Positions 1 through 6,803 of a DNA stretch of 7,148 bases are shown one piece after another (position 1 is the stretch's first letter; each line of letters begins with the position of its first letter). This DNA comes from Planctomycetota bacterium (GTDB taxonomy: Bacteria; Planctomycetota; UBA1135; GCA-002686595). Under the pieces are notes generated by a model. It searched no databases. It was not told where the DNA came from and was given only the letters and a program-made list of their open reading frames with translations. The position numbers and the translations under genes are program-made. Where the stretch lies: NCBI GenBank assembly GCA_016764635.1, contig JAESRM010000264.1, positions 1 through 7,148 of the forward strand, in the 5' to 3' direction.

Positions 1-514
1 CCGCCAAACTCGACCAATCCACGTCAGCAACCGCAGGCAACTCGGGCGTATCCCAAGTCTGCCCCCGGGCACCCATGCCCACGGTGGTCCACTCATCGTC
101 CCCGCAGAAGTTCAAGCCACGCTCGGCGGCAGCTTGGGCTAAGTCCAACAAGCGCGCATCTCGCTCGTCCGCCAACTCATTCCTCAAACGCGGCAAGTCC
201 TCGGCCAATTCCGAAGCCGGCTCCCCGGTCAGCACGCGCCGCGCGCTCTCGAAGGCCCATTCATTGACATCCATGCACGTATACAAAGTGTCGATAGGCG
301 CGGCGAAAGCCAAACTAACGCCACCCGGATACTCGCGGCTCGCCAGCTGAACGGGCAAACCCAAGGCTTCGAGCACCCGCTCCACTTGCACCTGCCAAAC
401 GGCAAACACATCCTGCGCAACCTGCCCTTCGGCAAGCTGCACTTCTAAAACCGCTCCGGGATGATCCCAGATCAGATTGGGGCCGGTCAACCGGCGTGAG
501 TCAGTCAGCTGCAC
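1..514 (-). CDS. Mur-ligase-like partner of cyanophycin synthetase, N-terminal part (C-terminus beyond left edge)
   Basis: An open frame of 171 codons runs from a GTG at 514 to the left edge without a stop. The N-terminus carries LTGPN (residues 9-13) followed by WDHPGAVLEV (16-25), then PGG (63-65) and VNEWAFESA (83-91). I recognise this pattern, from memory, as the start of the 'Mur ligase family protein' commonly encoded beside cphA in proteobacteria; the ATP-binding Mur core would begin just past the edge and is not visible. LxGPN and PGG also occur in the same order in the adjacent CphA (L10-G11-P12-N13 and P63-G64-G65), so this looks like a diverged CphA N-domain. GTG is preferred because GAGGG lies 8 bases upstream; a TTG at 529 overlapping the cphA stop is an alternative. 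It starts 11 bases after the cphA stop, so co-transcription is likely. Its reaction is unknown; a role in cyanophycin metabolism is inferred from position only. Confidence 0.75.
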   Translation of the reverse strand, partial: MQLTDSRRLTGPNLIWDHPGAVLEVQLAEGQVAQDVFAVWQVQVERVLEALGLPVQLASREYPGGVSLAFAAPIDTLYTCMDVNEWAFESARRVLTGEPASELAEDLPRLRNELADERDARLLDLAQAAAERGLNFCGDDEWTTVGMGARGQTWDTPELPAVADVDWSSLA

Positions 515-522
515 TTGACTCG

Positions 523-527
523 CCCTC
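523..527 (-). promoter_or_regulatory. Ribosome binding site for the Mur-ligase-like gene
   Basis: GAGGG on the minus strand lies 8 bases before the GTG at 514 and overlaps the cphA stop codon TGA (528-526). It decides the GTG start and suggests translational coupling to cphA. Confidence 0.55.
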
Positions 528-3315
528 AATCGGAAGTTTCTTGTTCGCGGGCCAAGCGCACACCGCGTTCATCGCGAACGAGCTTGCGCTTGTCAACGGA
601 CGGAGCTTCCGGGGTTTCAAACGGCCGTATCACCGGCTTGCTCTTCTTGTGAGGAGCTCCCGGCTCAAGGGTGCCCGGCTTGAAGTCCGTGATCTGGGTC
701 CAACAGCGTGAGATGCTGTCTCCGAAGATCAGCACCAGATCGCCGGATCGGGCGCGTTGCAAAGCTTCCTGCGTGGCTTCGACCTCATCGGGAATCAACT
801 CGATGGACTCGGGGTTCACGCCCGCATCGATCAACGCCTTGCGCTGCATCTGGGGGATCTCGTCGCCATCGCGCCCGCGGAAGTTGTCATCGCGCCGGCA
901 GATGTAATGATCAAAACTACCCGCGACGGCTTGCGCCACGGCGACCACATCCTCGTCCCGGCGATCGCCCGGGGCTGCGATGACCACGATGCGCTGGCCC
1001 GTGGGCTGCAAGCGATCGACCAACTCAGCCATGACCTTCACGGCCGCCGGGTTGTGACCGTAGTCCAAGATCACCTTGAAGGGGTGATCGTCGCACACGT
1101 TCATGCGGCCGGGGGCCTGGAAGAAGGTGGTGTTGAAAGTGCGCAGGCCGTGGCGGATCTGATCCAACTCCACGCCCATGGCAAATGTGATCGCAGCCGC
1201 AAACATGGCGTTCTGCACGTTGTGAATCGCGCGGCCTTCCATGGTGGCCGGAATCTGATGACTCCAAAGCAACGGCATGTGGCGCGGGCCGTCATAGAGC
1301 GTCAACATCTGACCGCCCATGCCGTCCTCGAGCGCGATCGCCCTTCCGCCCATTTGAATGTGCTCACGCACCAACGGGTGCGAATGATTGAGCGTCACGT
1401 AACAAACGTGCTTGGCTTTGGTGTGATCCGCCATGGCCAATACCAGGGGATCGTCCGCGTTCAAGACCGCGGTGTCCTTGGCTATCTCCACGATGGTGCG
1501 CTTGACCTTGGCCAGCTCCTCCAGGGTGTCGATGCCCTTAAGTCCCAGGTGATCCGAGTCCACGTTGAGCACGGCGCCCACGGTGCACTGCTTGTACCCC
1601 ATGCCACGACGCAGAAGCCCGCCGCGCGCGGTCTCCATGACCGCCGTATCGACCTTGGGATCGCGCAGCACCATGCGTGCCGCAACGGGGCCTGTCATAT
1701 CGCCTTCCACGGTCAAGTGGCCGTCGATGTAAACACCCTCGGTGCTGGTCAACCCCACGTGTCTGCCCGCCATCTTCAAGATGTGGGCCACCATGCGCGC
1801 CGTGGTCGTCTTGCCATTGGTGCCCGTAATAGCCGCGATCGGAATGCGGGTGGGCGTTCCCGGGGGGAACAACATGTCGATCACCGGACCCGCCACATCG
1901 CGCGGCGTGCCCTCGGAGGGCGCCACGTGCATGCGGAATCCGGGGGCCGCGTTGAGCTCGCAAATCGCGCCGCGCGTACGCTTGTAGGATTGCGTGATAT
2001 CTGTGGTCAGGAAGTCCACGCCGCACACATCCAAACCCACGGCGTTGGCCGCACGGCGCGCCATCTCCCGGTTGTCCGGGTGAATCTCGTCGGTCACATC
2101 CACGGCCGTGCCCCCCTGGGACAGGTTGCCCGTGGAGCGCAGGTAGACGGTTTCGCCCTTCGAAGGAATCGACTCGGTGGTCAAGTTCTTGAGTTCCAAG
2201 AGGCGCAAGGCCTGGTGGTCCAACTCCAAACGCGTGAGGATCTTTTCATGCCCCACGCCCCGACGCGGATCCGCGTTGACCACTTCCACCAGTTGCTCGA
2301 CCGTGTGCTTTCCGTCGCCGACCACGTGGCCCGGAACGCGCTTGCTGGCCGCGACCAGTTCGCCGTTGACGACCAATAGGCGGTGGTCCAAGCCTTCGAT
2401 GTAACTCTCGACCAAAACAGAACGGGAGTGCTCGCGCGCGTGCCCGTAAGCCTTACGCACCTCATCCCCATCTTGCAGGTGGATTGAAACCCCACGACCA
2501 TGGTTGGCGTTCAAAGGTTTGACCACCACGGGGTAACCGATGCGCTCCGCCGCGCGCTTGGCTTCGTTTTCGCTGTAGACCAAACGCTGGCGCGCCACGG
2601 GTAAACCCAGGTCGCCCAGCAGCTTGTTGGTCTCTTCTTTGTCGGAGGCCAGCTCGACGGAGATGTGCCGGGTTTCGCTAGTGATGGTGGCTTGAATACG
2701 GCGCTGGTACTTGCCGTGGCCCATTTGAACCAGGCTGTAGCGGTTGAGCCTCAACCACGGAATACCGCGTGCTTCGGCCGCCTTGACCAGGGCATCGGTA
2801 CTCGGACCGAAAGCCCTACGTTGCGCGTAACGGATGAACGCTTCGCACTCCGTATCCCAATCAAATTCAGCATCCACGTCGTCCGGTGTCAGCTCCGCAG
2901 GCAACAGATCGTGCAGCAAGGCCAGGGCCAACCTAGCGGCCTCAAGCCCCACGTCCTCCTGCTCATACTCAAAGACCACGTTGTATTCGCCCGGAGTCTC
3001 AGTCTCACGGGTTTTTCCAAAGGTCACATGGGCCCCCGCCATGTTCTGCAACTCGATGGCCACGTGCTCAAAGACATGGCCGAGCCAGGTCCCTTCGTCC
3101 TCCTGCAAACGCCGCACGAAGCCACCCGGTTCACCATAGGAACACCCGTGTTCCTTCAGGCCAGGCAAGCGCTCGATCAACGCGTTTTGAAAATCCACTC
3201 CAAGTCGACCCGTGGGCCATTCTTCGAGCACGCCCAAATCCAACGTCAATCGAATGATGCGGAAAAGTGCGTAGTGATTCGGACCCAGGTATACGGACTT
3301 GGATAGGATTTTCAT
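526..3315 (-). CDS. cphA: Cyanophycin synthetase CphA
   Basis: This 929-residue enzyme builds cyanophycin by ATP-dependent addition of Asp to the backbone and Arg to each Asp side chain, in the cytoplasm. Three parts are visible. The N-domain (about 1-160) has LGPN (10-13) and H80-x-x-E83-H84, the metal-hydrolase-like motif reported in CphA1 enzymes. It is followed by the linker motif KYQRRIQATIT (202-212). The ATP-grasp part (about 225-485) has VVVKPLNANHGRGV (263-276) and ELNAAPGFRMHVAPSEG (453-469). The Mur-ligase part has the P-loop TGTNGKTTT (497-505), HNVQNA (698-703), DYGHNPA (751-757) and FGDSIS (864-869). Both ATP sites look intact, so this is a full CphA1-type enzyme and not a CphA2-type one that has lost the Mur site. 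A tail of about 45 residues rich in Lys, Arg and Pro follows 885; the Synechocystis enzyme is about 870 residues. ATG is chosen for a good AGAAGG site and the family-typical MKIL start. It is fourth in the iadA-cphB-cphA run if the exported-protein gene is counted. Confidence 0.97.
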   Translation of the reverse strand: MKILSKSVYLGPNHYALFRIIRLTLDLGVLEEWPTGRLGVDFQNALIERLPGLKEHGCSYGEPGGFVRRLQEDEGTWLGHVFEHVAIELQNMAGAHVTFGKTRETETPGEYNVVFEYEQEDVGLEAARLALALLHDLLPAELTPDDVDAEFDWDTECEAFIRYAQRRAFGPSTDALVKAAEARGIPWLRLNRYSLVQMGHGKYQRRIQATITSETRHISVELASDKEETNKLLGDLGLPVARQRLVYSENEAKRAAERIGYPVVVKPLNANHGRGVSIHLQDGDEVRKAYGHAREHSRSVLVESYIEGLDHRLLVVNGELVAASKRVPGHVVGDGKHTVEQLVEVVNADPRRGVGHEKILTRLELDHQALRLLELKNLTTESIPSKGETVYLRSTGNLSQGGTAVDVTDEIHPDNREMARRAANAVGLDVCGVDFLTTDITQSYKRTRGAICELNAAPGFRMHVAPSEGTPRDVAGPVIDMLFPPGTPTRIPIAAITGTNGKTTTARMVAHILKMAGRHVGLTSTEGVYIDGHLTVEGDMTGPVAARMVLRDPKVDTAVMETARGGLLRRGMGYKQCTVGAVLNVDSDHLGLKGIDTLEELAKVKRTIVEIAKDTAVLNADDPLVLAMADHTKAKHVCYVTLNHSHPLVREHIQMGGRAIALEDGMGGQMLTLYDGPRHMPLLWSHQIPATMEGRAIHNVQNAMFAAAITFAMGVELDQIRHGLRTFNTTFFQAPGRMNVCDDHPFKVILDYGHNPAAVKVMAELVDRLQPTGQRIVVIAAPGDRRDEDVVAVAQAVAGSFDHYICRRDDNFRGRDGDEIPQMQRKALIDAGVNPESIELIPDEVEATQEALQRARSGDLVLIFGDSISRCWTQITDFKPGTLEPGAPHKKSKPVIRPFETPEAPSVDKRKLVRDERGVRLAREQETSD

Positions 3316-3321
3316 AGGTGG

Positions 3322-3327
3322 CCTTCT
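3322..3327 (-). promoter_or_regulatory. Ribosome binding site for cphA
   Basis: AGAAGG on the minus strand is 6 bases before the cphA ATG (3315) and overlaps the cphB stop codon TAG (3328-3326). Ribosomes finishing cphB would end on this site, so coupling of CphB and CphA translation is plausible. Confidence 0.6.
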
Positions 3328-4150
3328 AGGAGCTGATGCTCTTCAATAGTTTGCTCGGGGGGCGAGCGATGCGTGTATTTGTGTCGTAGGTGGCGTCCTC
3401 GGTCAAGCAGTGCAAGCGCACGCCGATGACCGTGACCGGGTCGTAGCGAGAGGCCGAGTCCATGGACGTGAACTCCACTTCGGAGGCATCCACCACGGTG
3501 ATAGAACCGGAGCCCGCCACGCGTAGAATGCCGTCCGGGCCGTAGACCGCAGCCGTGTCCTCATCGAGACCCAAACCCACCAAACGCGGGTTGTAGGCCA
3601 AGGCCGAAAGCAAGCGACCCAGGCGGTCGCGCTGACGGAAGTGTTGGTCGACGATGGCCCAGGGCATGAGTCCCATGCCGGGCGCCAGGGTGACCTTGTG
3701 GCTCGAGGGCGTGGGTCCTTCGTCGCCATAAGCAATCATGTGTTCGGAGAGGATCGACGCGCCCGCGGAGGTTCCCGCCACGTGCAAGCCGTCATTGAAG
3801 TTGCGCTCGCGCATCAGCTCGGTGAGCGGCGTACCGCCCAAAGTCGTAGACAAACGCAATTGATTGCCCCCGGTCATGAACACGCCGTTGGCCTGCTGCA
3901 TGGCTTCAAGATAGGCCGGGTCTGAGCACTCGGAACGCTCCGTGATGTTCATCACGGTCACGTTACGGGCCCCCAACTTATTGAAGATCTCCTCGTAGCG
4001 CTGCCCCGTATCCTCCAATCGGGAAGCGGTGGGGATCACGACAATGCGGCCTTCACGGCCACCACAAAGGCGCACGAAGCGCTCCAGAATCTTGGCGTCG
4101 CGCACTTTTTCTTCCGCGCCGCCGATCGGGATTACATATCCACGTGTCAT
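3326..4150 (-). CDS. cphB: Cyanophycinase CphB (peptidase family S51)
   Basis: This 274-residue serine peptidase cuts cyanophycin exolytically into beta-Asp-Arg dipeptides. The length fits intracellular cyanophycinases (about 270). No signal peptide is seen: the start MTRGYVIPIGGAE is the cytosolic family form. Visible motifs are IPTAS (39-43), GGNQ (94-97), the nucleophile elbow GTSAGAS (126-132) with Ser128, VDQHF (167-171) with His170, and GLGLDE (192-197) with Glu197. These match the Ser/His/Glu catalytic set of the Synechocystis enzyme, so it should be active. The ATG overlaps the iadA stop in ATGA (4147-4150), with GGAGAG 8 bases upstream, and cphA begins 10 bases after its stop. Product flow runs directly to the neighbouring IadA. 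Intracellular location alongside CphA means that regulation of synthesis against breakdown cannot rest on separation by compartment. Confidence 0.95.
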   Translation of the reverse strand: MTRGYVIPIGGAEEKVRDAKILERFVRLCGGREGRIVVIPTASRLEDTGQRYEEIFNKLGARNVTVMNITERSECSDPAYLEAMQQANGVFMTGGNQLRLSTTLGGTPLTELMRERNFNDGLHVAGTSAGASILSEHMIAYGDEGPTPSSHKVTLAPGMGLMPWAIVDQHFRQRDRLGRLLSALAYNPRLVGLGLDEDTAAVYGPDGILRVAGSGSITVVDASEVEFTSMDSASRYDPVTVIGVRLHCLTEDATYDTNTRIARPPSKLLKSISS

Positions 4151-5328
4151 ACGTTCAACTCTCCAGTTTTTTCGAATGTGCCAAACACGACGGTTTCACC
4201 GCCGCGCTTGTGCCACACCCCACCGAGCATCACATCCCGCGGCAGGCCGTCTGGCCCCAGAACCACGAGATCCGCATGCCCTCCCTCGCAAACCCGCCCT
4301 TTGCCTTTTAGGCGTAGCAGATTTGCAGCGTTCGTTGTAAATGCGGGCAACACACGATGCAAGTCGTGCCCGCGCTCCAGCAGTTCAGCCAAACAAGCGG
4401 CCAAGGTCGCGGGTTGGCCCACGTCCATGTGGATCACCTGCCCATCCCCATCAAAGGTCGGCAAGCAGCCTCCGCCGTCGCTGCTGATCGTGATGCGATC
4501 CGCGGGCAGATCCGCAGCCAGGTAGCGCTCCAACGCATCCTCCGCGCTGTAAGCGTCCTCGCCATCCTCCACCGGAAATGCCGTGAGGTCGATCGTGCAA
4601 CCGCGCTTCACCAGTTCGCAACCCTCTTCGAAGAGCGCCTTGCGCCGGTTCATGTGGGTCGGATTGAAGACCCGGGCGGGCAGCTCGCTGAAGTCCAAGG
4701 CTTTGCGCACCAGATCCAAGCCGCGCTCGCCGTCGCCCATGTGCAAGTGGCAAATCCCAGCCTTGCCGGTCATCAAACCCGCCACGTGGGCATCCGCTGC
4801 CACGCGCAGCAATTCATCCAGGGTCGGCTGGCTCGAGCGATGATCGCTGATGGCCAATTCACCCACGCCGATGATGCGATCCACATGCACGATGTCCCCG
4901 CGCACGGATCCTGTCAGGGTGGTCGGCGGCAGGTGATACCCGCCCGTGTAGCAAAACGCCGAAAGGCCCTCGGCCACCAGTCCGCGTGTGGCAGCCAAAA
5001 GGTCGGCCGTGGTACGCGTCACATCGTCCGTACCCAGGAGCCCCACCACGCTGGTCACACCGGCGCTGGTGAACTTGGAAAGCGGCACCGCGGGCACCCG
5101 AGTCTGGGGCCCCGCTTCTCCACCGCCACCGGTCAAATGGGCATGGCCATCAACGAATCCGGGAACCAAACGCGCTCCTTCAAGGTCCGTGATCTGCGCC
5201 CGCAATTCCTTGGGCACTTTGAGCTCGTTCGAACCCATCCAAACGACTTCCCCGCCAGCCACGAGGATGTTTTTGATGCCGAGCGCTTCGGGCGCGTAAA
5301 CATCGGCGTTGAGGAGCAGTTGGAGCAA
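4147..5328 (-). CDS. iadA: Isoaspartyl dipeptidase (amidohydrolase superfamily, M38)
   Basis: This 393-residue enzyme of the amidohydrolase fold hydrolyses beta-aspartyl dipeptides; beside cphB the expected substrate is beta-Asp-Arg, giving free Asp and Arg. It aligns along its length with E. coli IadA (recalled). Metal and active-site motifs are GHAH (61-64, H62 and H64), GGGGEAGP (67-74, substrate loop), Y131 in GGYHLP, SDHRS (161-165), HMGD (H196), PTHMNR (H225) and SSDGGG (Asp284). The lysine that is carboxylated in E. coli IadA (K162) is replaced in GVGELAIS (154-161) by Glu157, a variant I recall from other IadA branches. The start is TTG: an in-frame stop lies at 5385-5383, and no ATG or GTG occurs between that stop and the conserved LLLNADVYAPE segment. 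No clear Shine-Dalgarno sequence precedes it. It is the first gene of the tight cph run. Confidence 0.92.
   Translation of the reverse strand: MLQLLLNADVYAPEALGIKNILVAGGEVVWMGSNELKVPKELRAQITDLEGARLVPGFVDGHAHLTGGGGEAGPQTRVPAVPLSKFTSAGVTSVVGLLGTDDVTRTTADLLAATRGLVAEGLSAFCYTGGYHLPPTTLTGSVRGDIVHVDRIIGVGELAISDHRSSQPTLDELLRVAADAHVAGLMTGKAGICHLHMGDGERGLDLVRKALDFSELPARVFNPTHMNRRKALFEEGCELVKRGCTIDLTAFPVEDGEDAYSAEDALERYLAADLPADRITISSDGGGCLPTFDGDGQVIHMDVGQPATLAACLAELLERGHDLHRVLPAFTTNAANLLRLKGKGRVCEGGHADLVVLGPDGLPRDVMLGGVWHKRGGETVVFGTFEKTGELNV
4159..4164 (-). promoter_or_regulatory. Ribosome binding site for cphB
   Basis: GGAGAG on the minus strand lies within the last codons of iadA, 8 bases before the cphB ATG. 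With the ATGA stop/start overlap this supports translational coupling of iadA and cphB. Confidence 0.55.
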
Positions 5329-5485
5329 AGAGAGGCAGGTTGGATAGGGCGCCGGGCAGGACGGGAAGGCTCGGAAAGAGGCCTACCAAGGTATCACGAC
5401 CACCCAAATCACGCCACCGAAGGATCGATGTGAGAGCCCGAGTTCGCGGTTCTTTTCCCAGGGCGCAACCCGGTCCCCTGGCAAC
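5329..5485. other. Intergenic region upstream of iadA-cphB-cphA; probable promoter region
   Basis: This 157-base gap is the only one in the cph run large enough for a promoter and leader. I see no convincing -35/-10 pair. The best minus-strand fragment is TGATACCT near 5394-5387, an extended -10-like sequence without a good -35. No T-run terminator closes the upstream gene, so read-through from it remains possible. Promoter location is inferred from spacing only. Confidence 0.3.
5458..5481. repeat. Inverted repeat just after the exported-protein gene
   Basis: CCAGGG (5458-5463) and CCCTGG (5476-5481) form a 6-bp stem with a 12-base loop, starting 5 bases after the stop of the gene at 5486. 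In the minus-strand transcript it is followed by GAAAAGAA, not a U-run, so it does not look like an intrinsic terminator. It may be a 3'-end stabilising hairpin or chance. Confidence 0.3.
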
Positions 5486-6751
5486 TCAGCGCCTGGCCCG
5501 CTTGGACTTCTTCGCTCGCTTGGGTTTGTCACCCTTCATCGGGTAGGTGACGACCACCCAAGCGCGCCAACGCTCCTCGATCTGCGCCAGACTGAGACCT
5601 AAGGTTTCCTTGAGAATCTGCCTGGAGGGAGTCTCCTGCTTGAGCGCGCGCAGCATGGGCTGCAAGGCTTCCGGACGGTTCGCCACAATCCAATCATAGA
5701 AACTCCAACACAAGGCCTGCTCGGGCAGTTCCATTTGCCCGGTGTCCTTGACGATCAACCTGGGCAGGAAGGGACCGGACTCCTTGGCCAAGCGCCTACG
5801 GATGGCCGTGCGCCACCGACCGTCATGATAGTTGCGCAGAACCGTGCCCTCCTCGATGCAATAACTGGTGGTGAGCTCATGAATGAAATATTCGTACCAG
5901 TGAGCGGCACCCGCATCGAACCAGCCCCCGGTCGTATCTCCAAACCACAATTCTTTGTAGAGATTGGAGATCAGCATGTGCGCTGCGTTGTGGGTAAAGA
6001 GGCGGCGAATCTGGGGCAGCGTCTTGAACTCCTTCTCGGTCCACACGGAGAAGACCGGGTTCTTGCCTAATAGCTTAAAGTCCCCCGAAGCCCCGCTATT
6101 CAGGAATTCCTGCATGACCGCGCGATGGACCTTGCGATCCGCCCAAACCCACATGCGCATCTTTGCGAAGTACCCGCCCTTGGGCTCCACCCCTTCCAAA
6201 CTCGGCCCCACGGTCACTTTCTGGGCAGGCCCCTCGCCACTGAGGCCCAGGTGCTGCCCCATCAAACTCGCCACTTGCTCCACATCGGTGGCCACGCGGT
6301 GCAAGCAAGTGTGGTTGTCGACCACCTTCTTCTTGCTCTTGCGCAACGGCCCCGTATCCACGATCAAGAGGAAGTGCATGGTTTCAACATGCGGAACCGG
6401 CCGGCCCAAATACAGGCTCATGGGCTCCCCGGCCAACCAATCTGCAACCTCGACTTTGCGCTGCTCCATCCAATCGCTTCGGGTGCCGTGATCGCACCTG
6501 TCGCAATCCACCAGGAAGGACCCGCCGCACGGTTCACAGGCGGCCGCCAAGGAACAAAATTGCACGCCCTTCTCCAACTCCAGCAACTCCTTGGAGTGCT
6601 CGCCGCAGGGCCAAACTCCCAAGTCCTTGCAACGCTTGCAACCGATTTTCACACGCTGGGCCGCCGAGACTTCCGGCATCAAAGCCAGCCCCGTAAAGGT
6701 CACCAACAGGATCCACAGCCAAAAGCCCCAAGCATTGCATGTGCGCGTCAT
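5486..6751 (-). CDS. Exported protein with two cysteine zinc-finger-like modules and a degenerate metallopeptidase-like region
   Basis: Not assigned to a named family. The 421-residue protein starts with a signal peptide: a hydrophobic stretch at about 8-24 and a likely cut in the VSAAQ segment (28-32). Two cysteine modules follow: C38xxC41-x7-C49xxH52 and C72xxC75-x7-C83xxC86, the second with CGG and DHG as in DnaJ-type zinc repeats. C66 is extra. Residues 251-290 resemble a gluzincin peptidase core, with H254-N-A-A-H258 then GGWFDAGAAHWYEY (275-288), like the WxxEGxA region of M1/M61-type or DUF1570-like enzymes. The catalytic Glu of HExxH is Asn255 and the usual third-ligand Glu is Ala280, so activity is doubtful. 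The tail (406-421) is Lys/Arg-rich. The start at 6751 is chosen because it gives a clean signal peptide; an in-frame extension to 7048 overlaps the upstream gene and reads like shadow sequence. Its link to cyanophycin is unproven. Confidence 0.75.
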   Translation of the reverse strand: MTRTCNAWGFWLWILLVTFTGLALMPEVSAAQRVKIGCKRCKDLGVWPCGEHSKELLELEKGVQFCSLAAACEPCGGSFLVDCDRCDHGTRSDWMEQRKVEVADWLAGEPMSLYLGRPVPHVETMHFLLIVDTGPLRKSKKKVVDNHTCLHRVATDVEQVASLMGQHLGLSGEGPAQKVTVGPSLEGVEPKGGYFAKMRMWVWADRKVHRAVMQEFLNSGASGDFKLLGKNPVFSVWTEKEFKTLPQIRRLFTHNAAHMLISNLYKELWFGDTTGGWFDAGAAHWYEYFIHELTTSYCIEEGTVLRNYHDGRWRTAIRRRLAKESGPFLPRLIVKDTGQMELPEQALCWSFYDWIVANRPEALQPMLRALKQETPSRQILKETLGLSLAQIEERWRAWVVVTYPMKGDKPKRAKKSKRARR

Positions 6752-6757
6752 GGCGGA

Positions 6758-6763
6758 ATTGTA
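6758..6763 (-). promoter_or_regulatory. Possible -10 element of a leaderless promoter
   Basis: TACAAT on the minus strand ends 6 bases before the ATG at 6751. Transcription from it would start at or next to the ATG, which would fit the lack of a Shine-Dalgarno sequence at normal distance (AAAGGG is 16 bases away). No good -35 is seen, so this is weak. Confidence 0.25.
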
Positions 6764-6778
6764 GCAACCCTTTGAAAT

Positions 6779-6791
6779 CCCGCTGTGCGGG
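6779..6791 (-). terminator. Weak hairpin after the right-edge gene
   Basis: On the minus strand CCCGC-ACA-GCGGG makes a 5-bp all-GC stem with a 3-base loop, followed by ATTTCAAA. It sits 12 bases after the stop at 6804. The T-run is poor, so it is at best a weak intrinsic terminator. Confidence 0.25.
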
Positions 6792-6803
6792 CCGCCTCCC
6801 CGC

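Noticed and set aside
229..435. 68-codon minus-strand frame at the left edge
   Set aside because: It is out of frame with the uninterrupted 171-codon frame that carries the LTGPN and NEWAFESA motifs.
757..2379. 540-codon open frame on the plus strand antisense to cphA
   Set aside because: It mirrors the codon pattern of a strongly conserved gene in GC-rich DNA, is His/Arg/Gly-rich without recognisable domains, and the sense strand explains the region fully.
2665..3306. 213-codon open frame on the plus strand antisense to the cphA N-terminal part
   Set aside because: No motif recognised; it lies wholly inside the conserved CphA N-domain and linker coding sequence.
5180..5407. 75-codon minus-strand frame starting at a TTG upstream of iadA, as a possible frameshifted iadA N-terminus
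   Set aside because: IadA homology is complete in the main frame from its first residues, and the upstream residues in the other frame do not resemble an IadA start.
5405..5425. Possible sigma-54 promoter (TGGC followed by TTTGGG) upstream of iadA
   Set aside because: The -12 element lacks TTGC at the required spacing from the -24 GG.
4357..5433. 358-codon open frame on the plus strand antisense to iadA
   Set aside because: Same reason: shadow of a conserved sense gene, with low-pattern composition and no domain seen.
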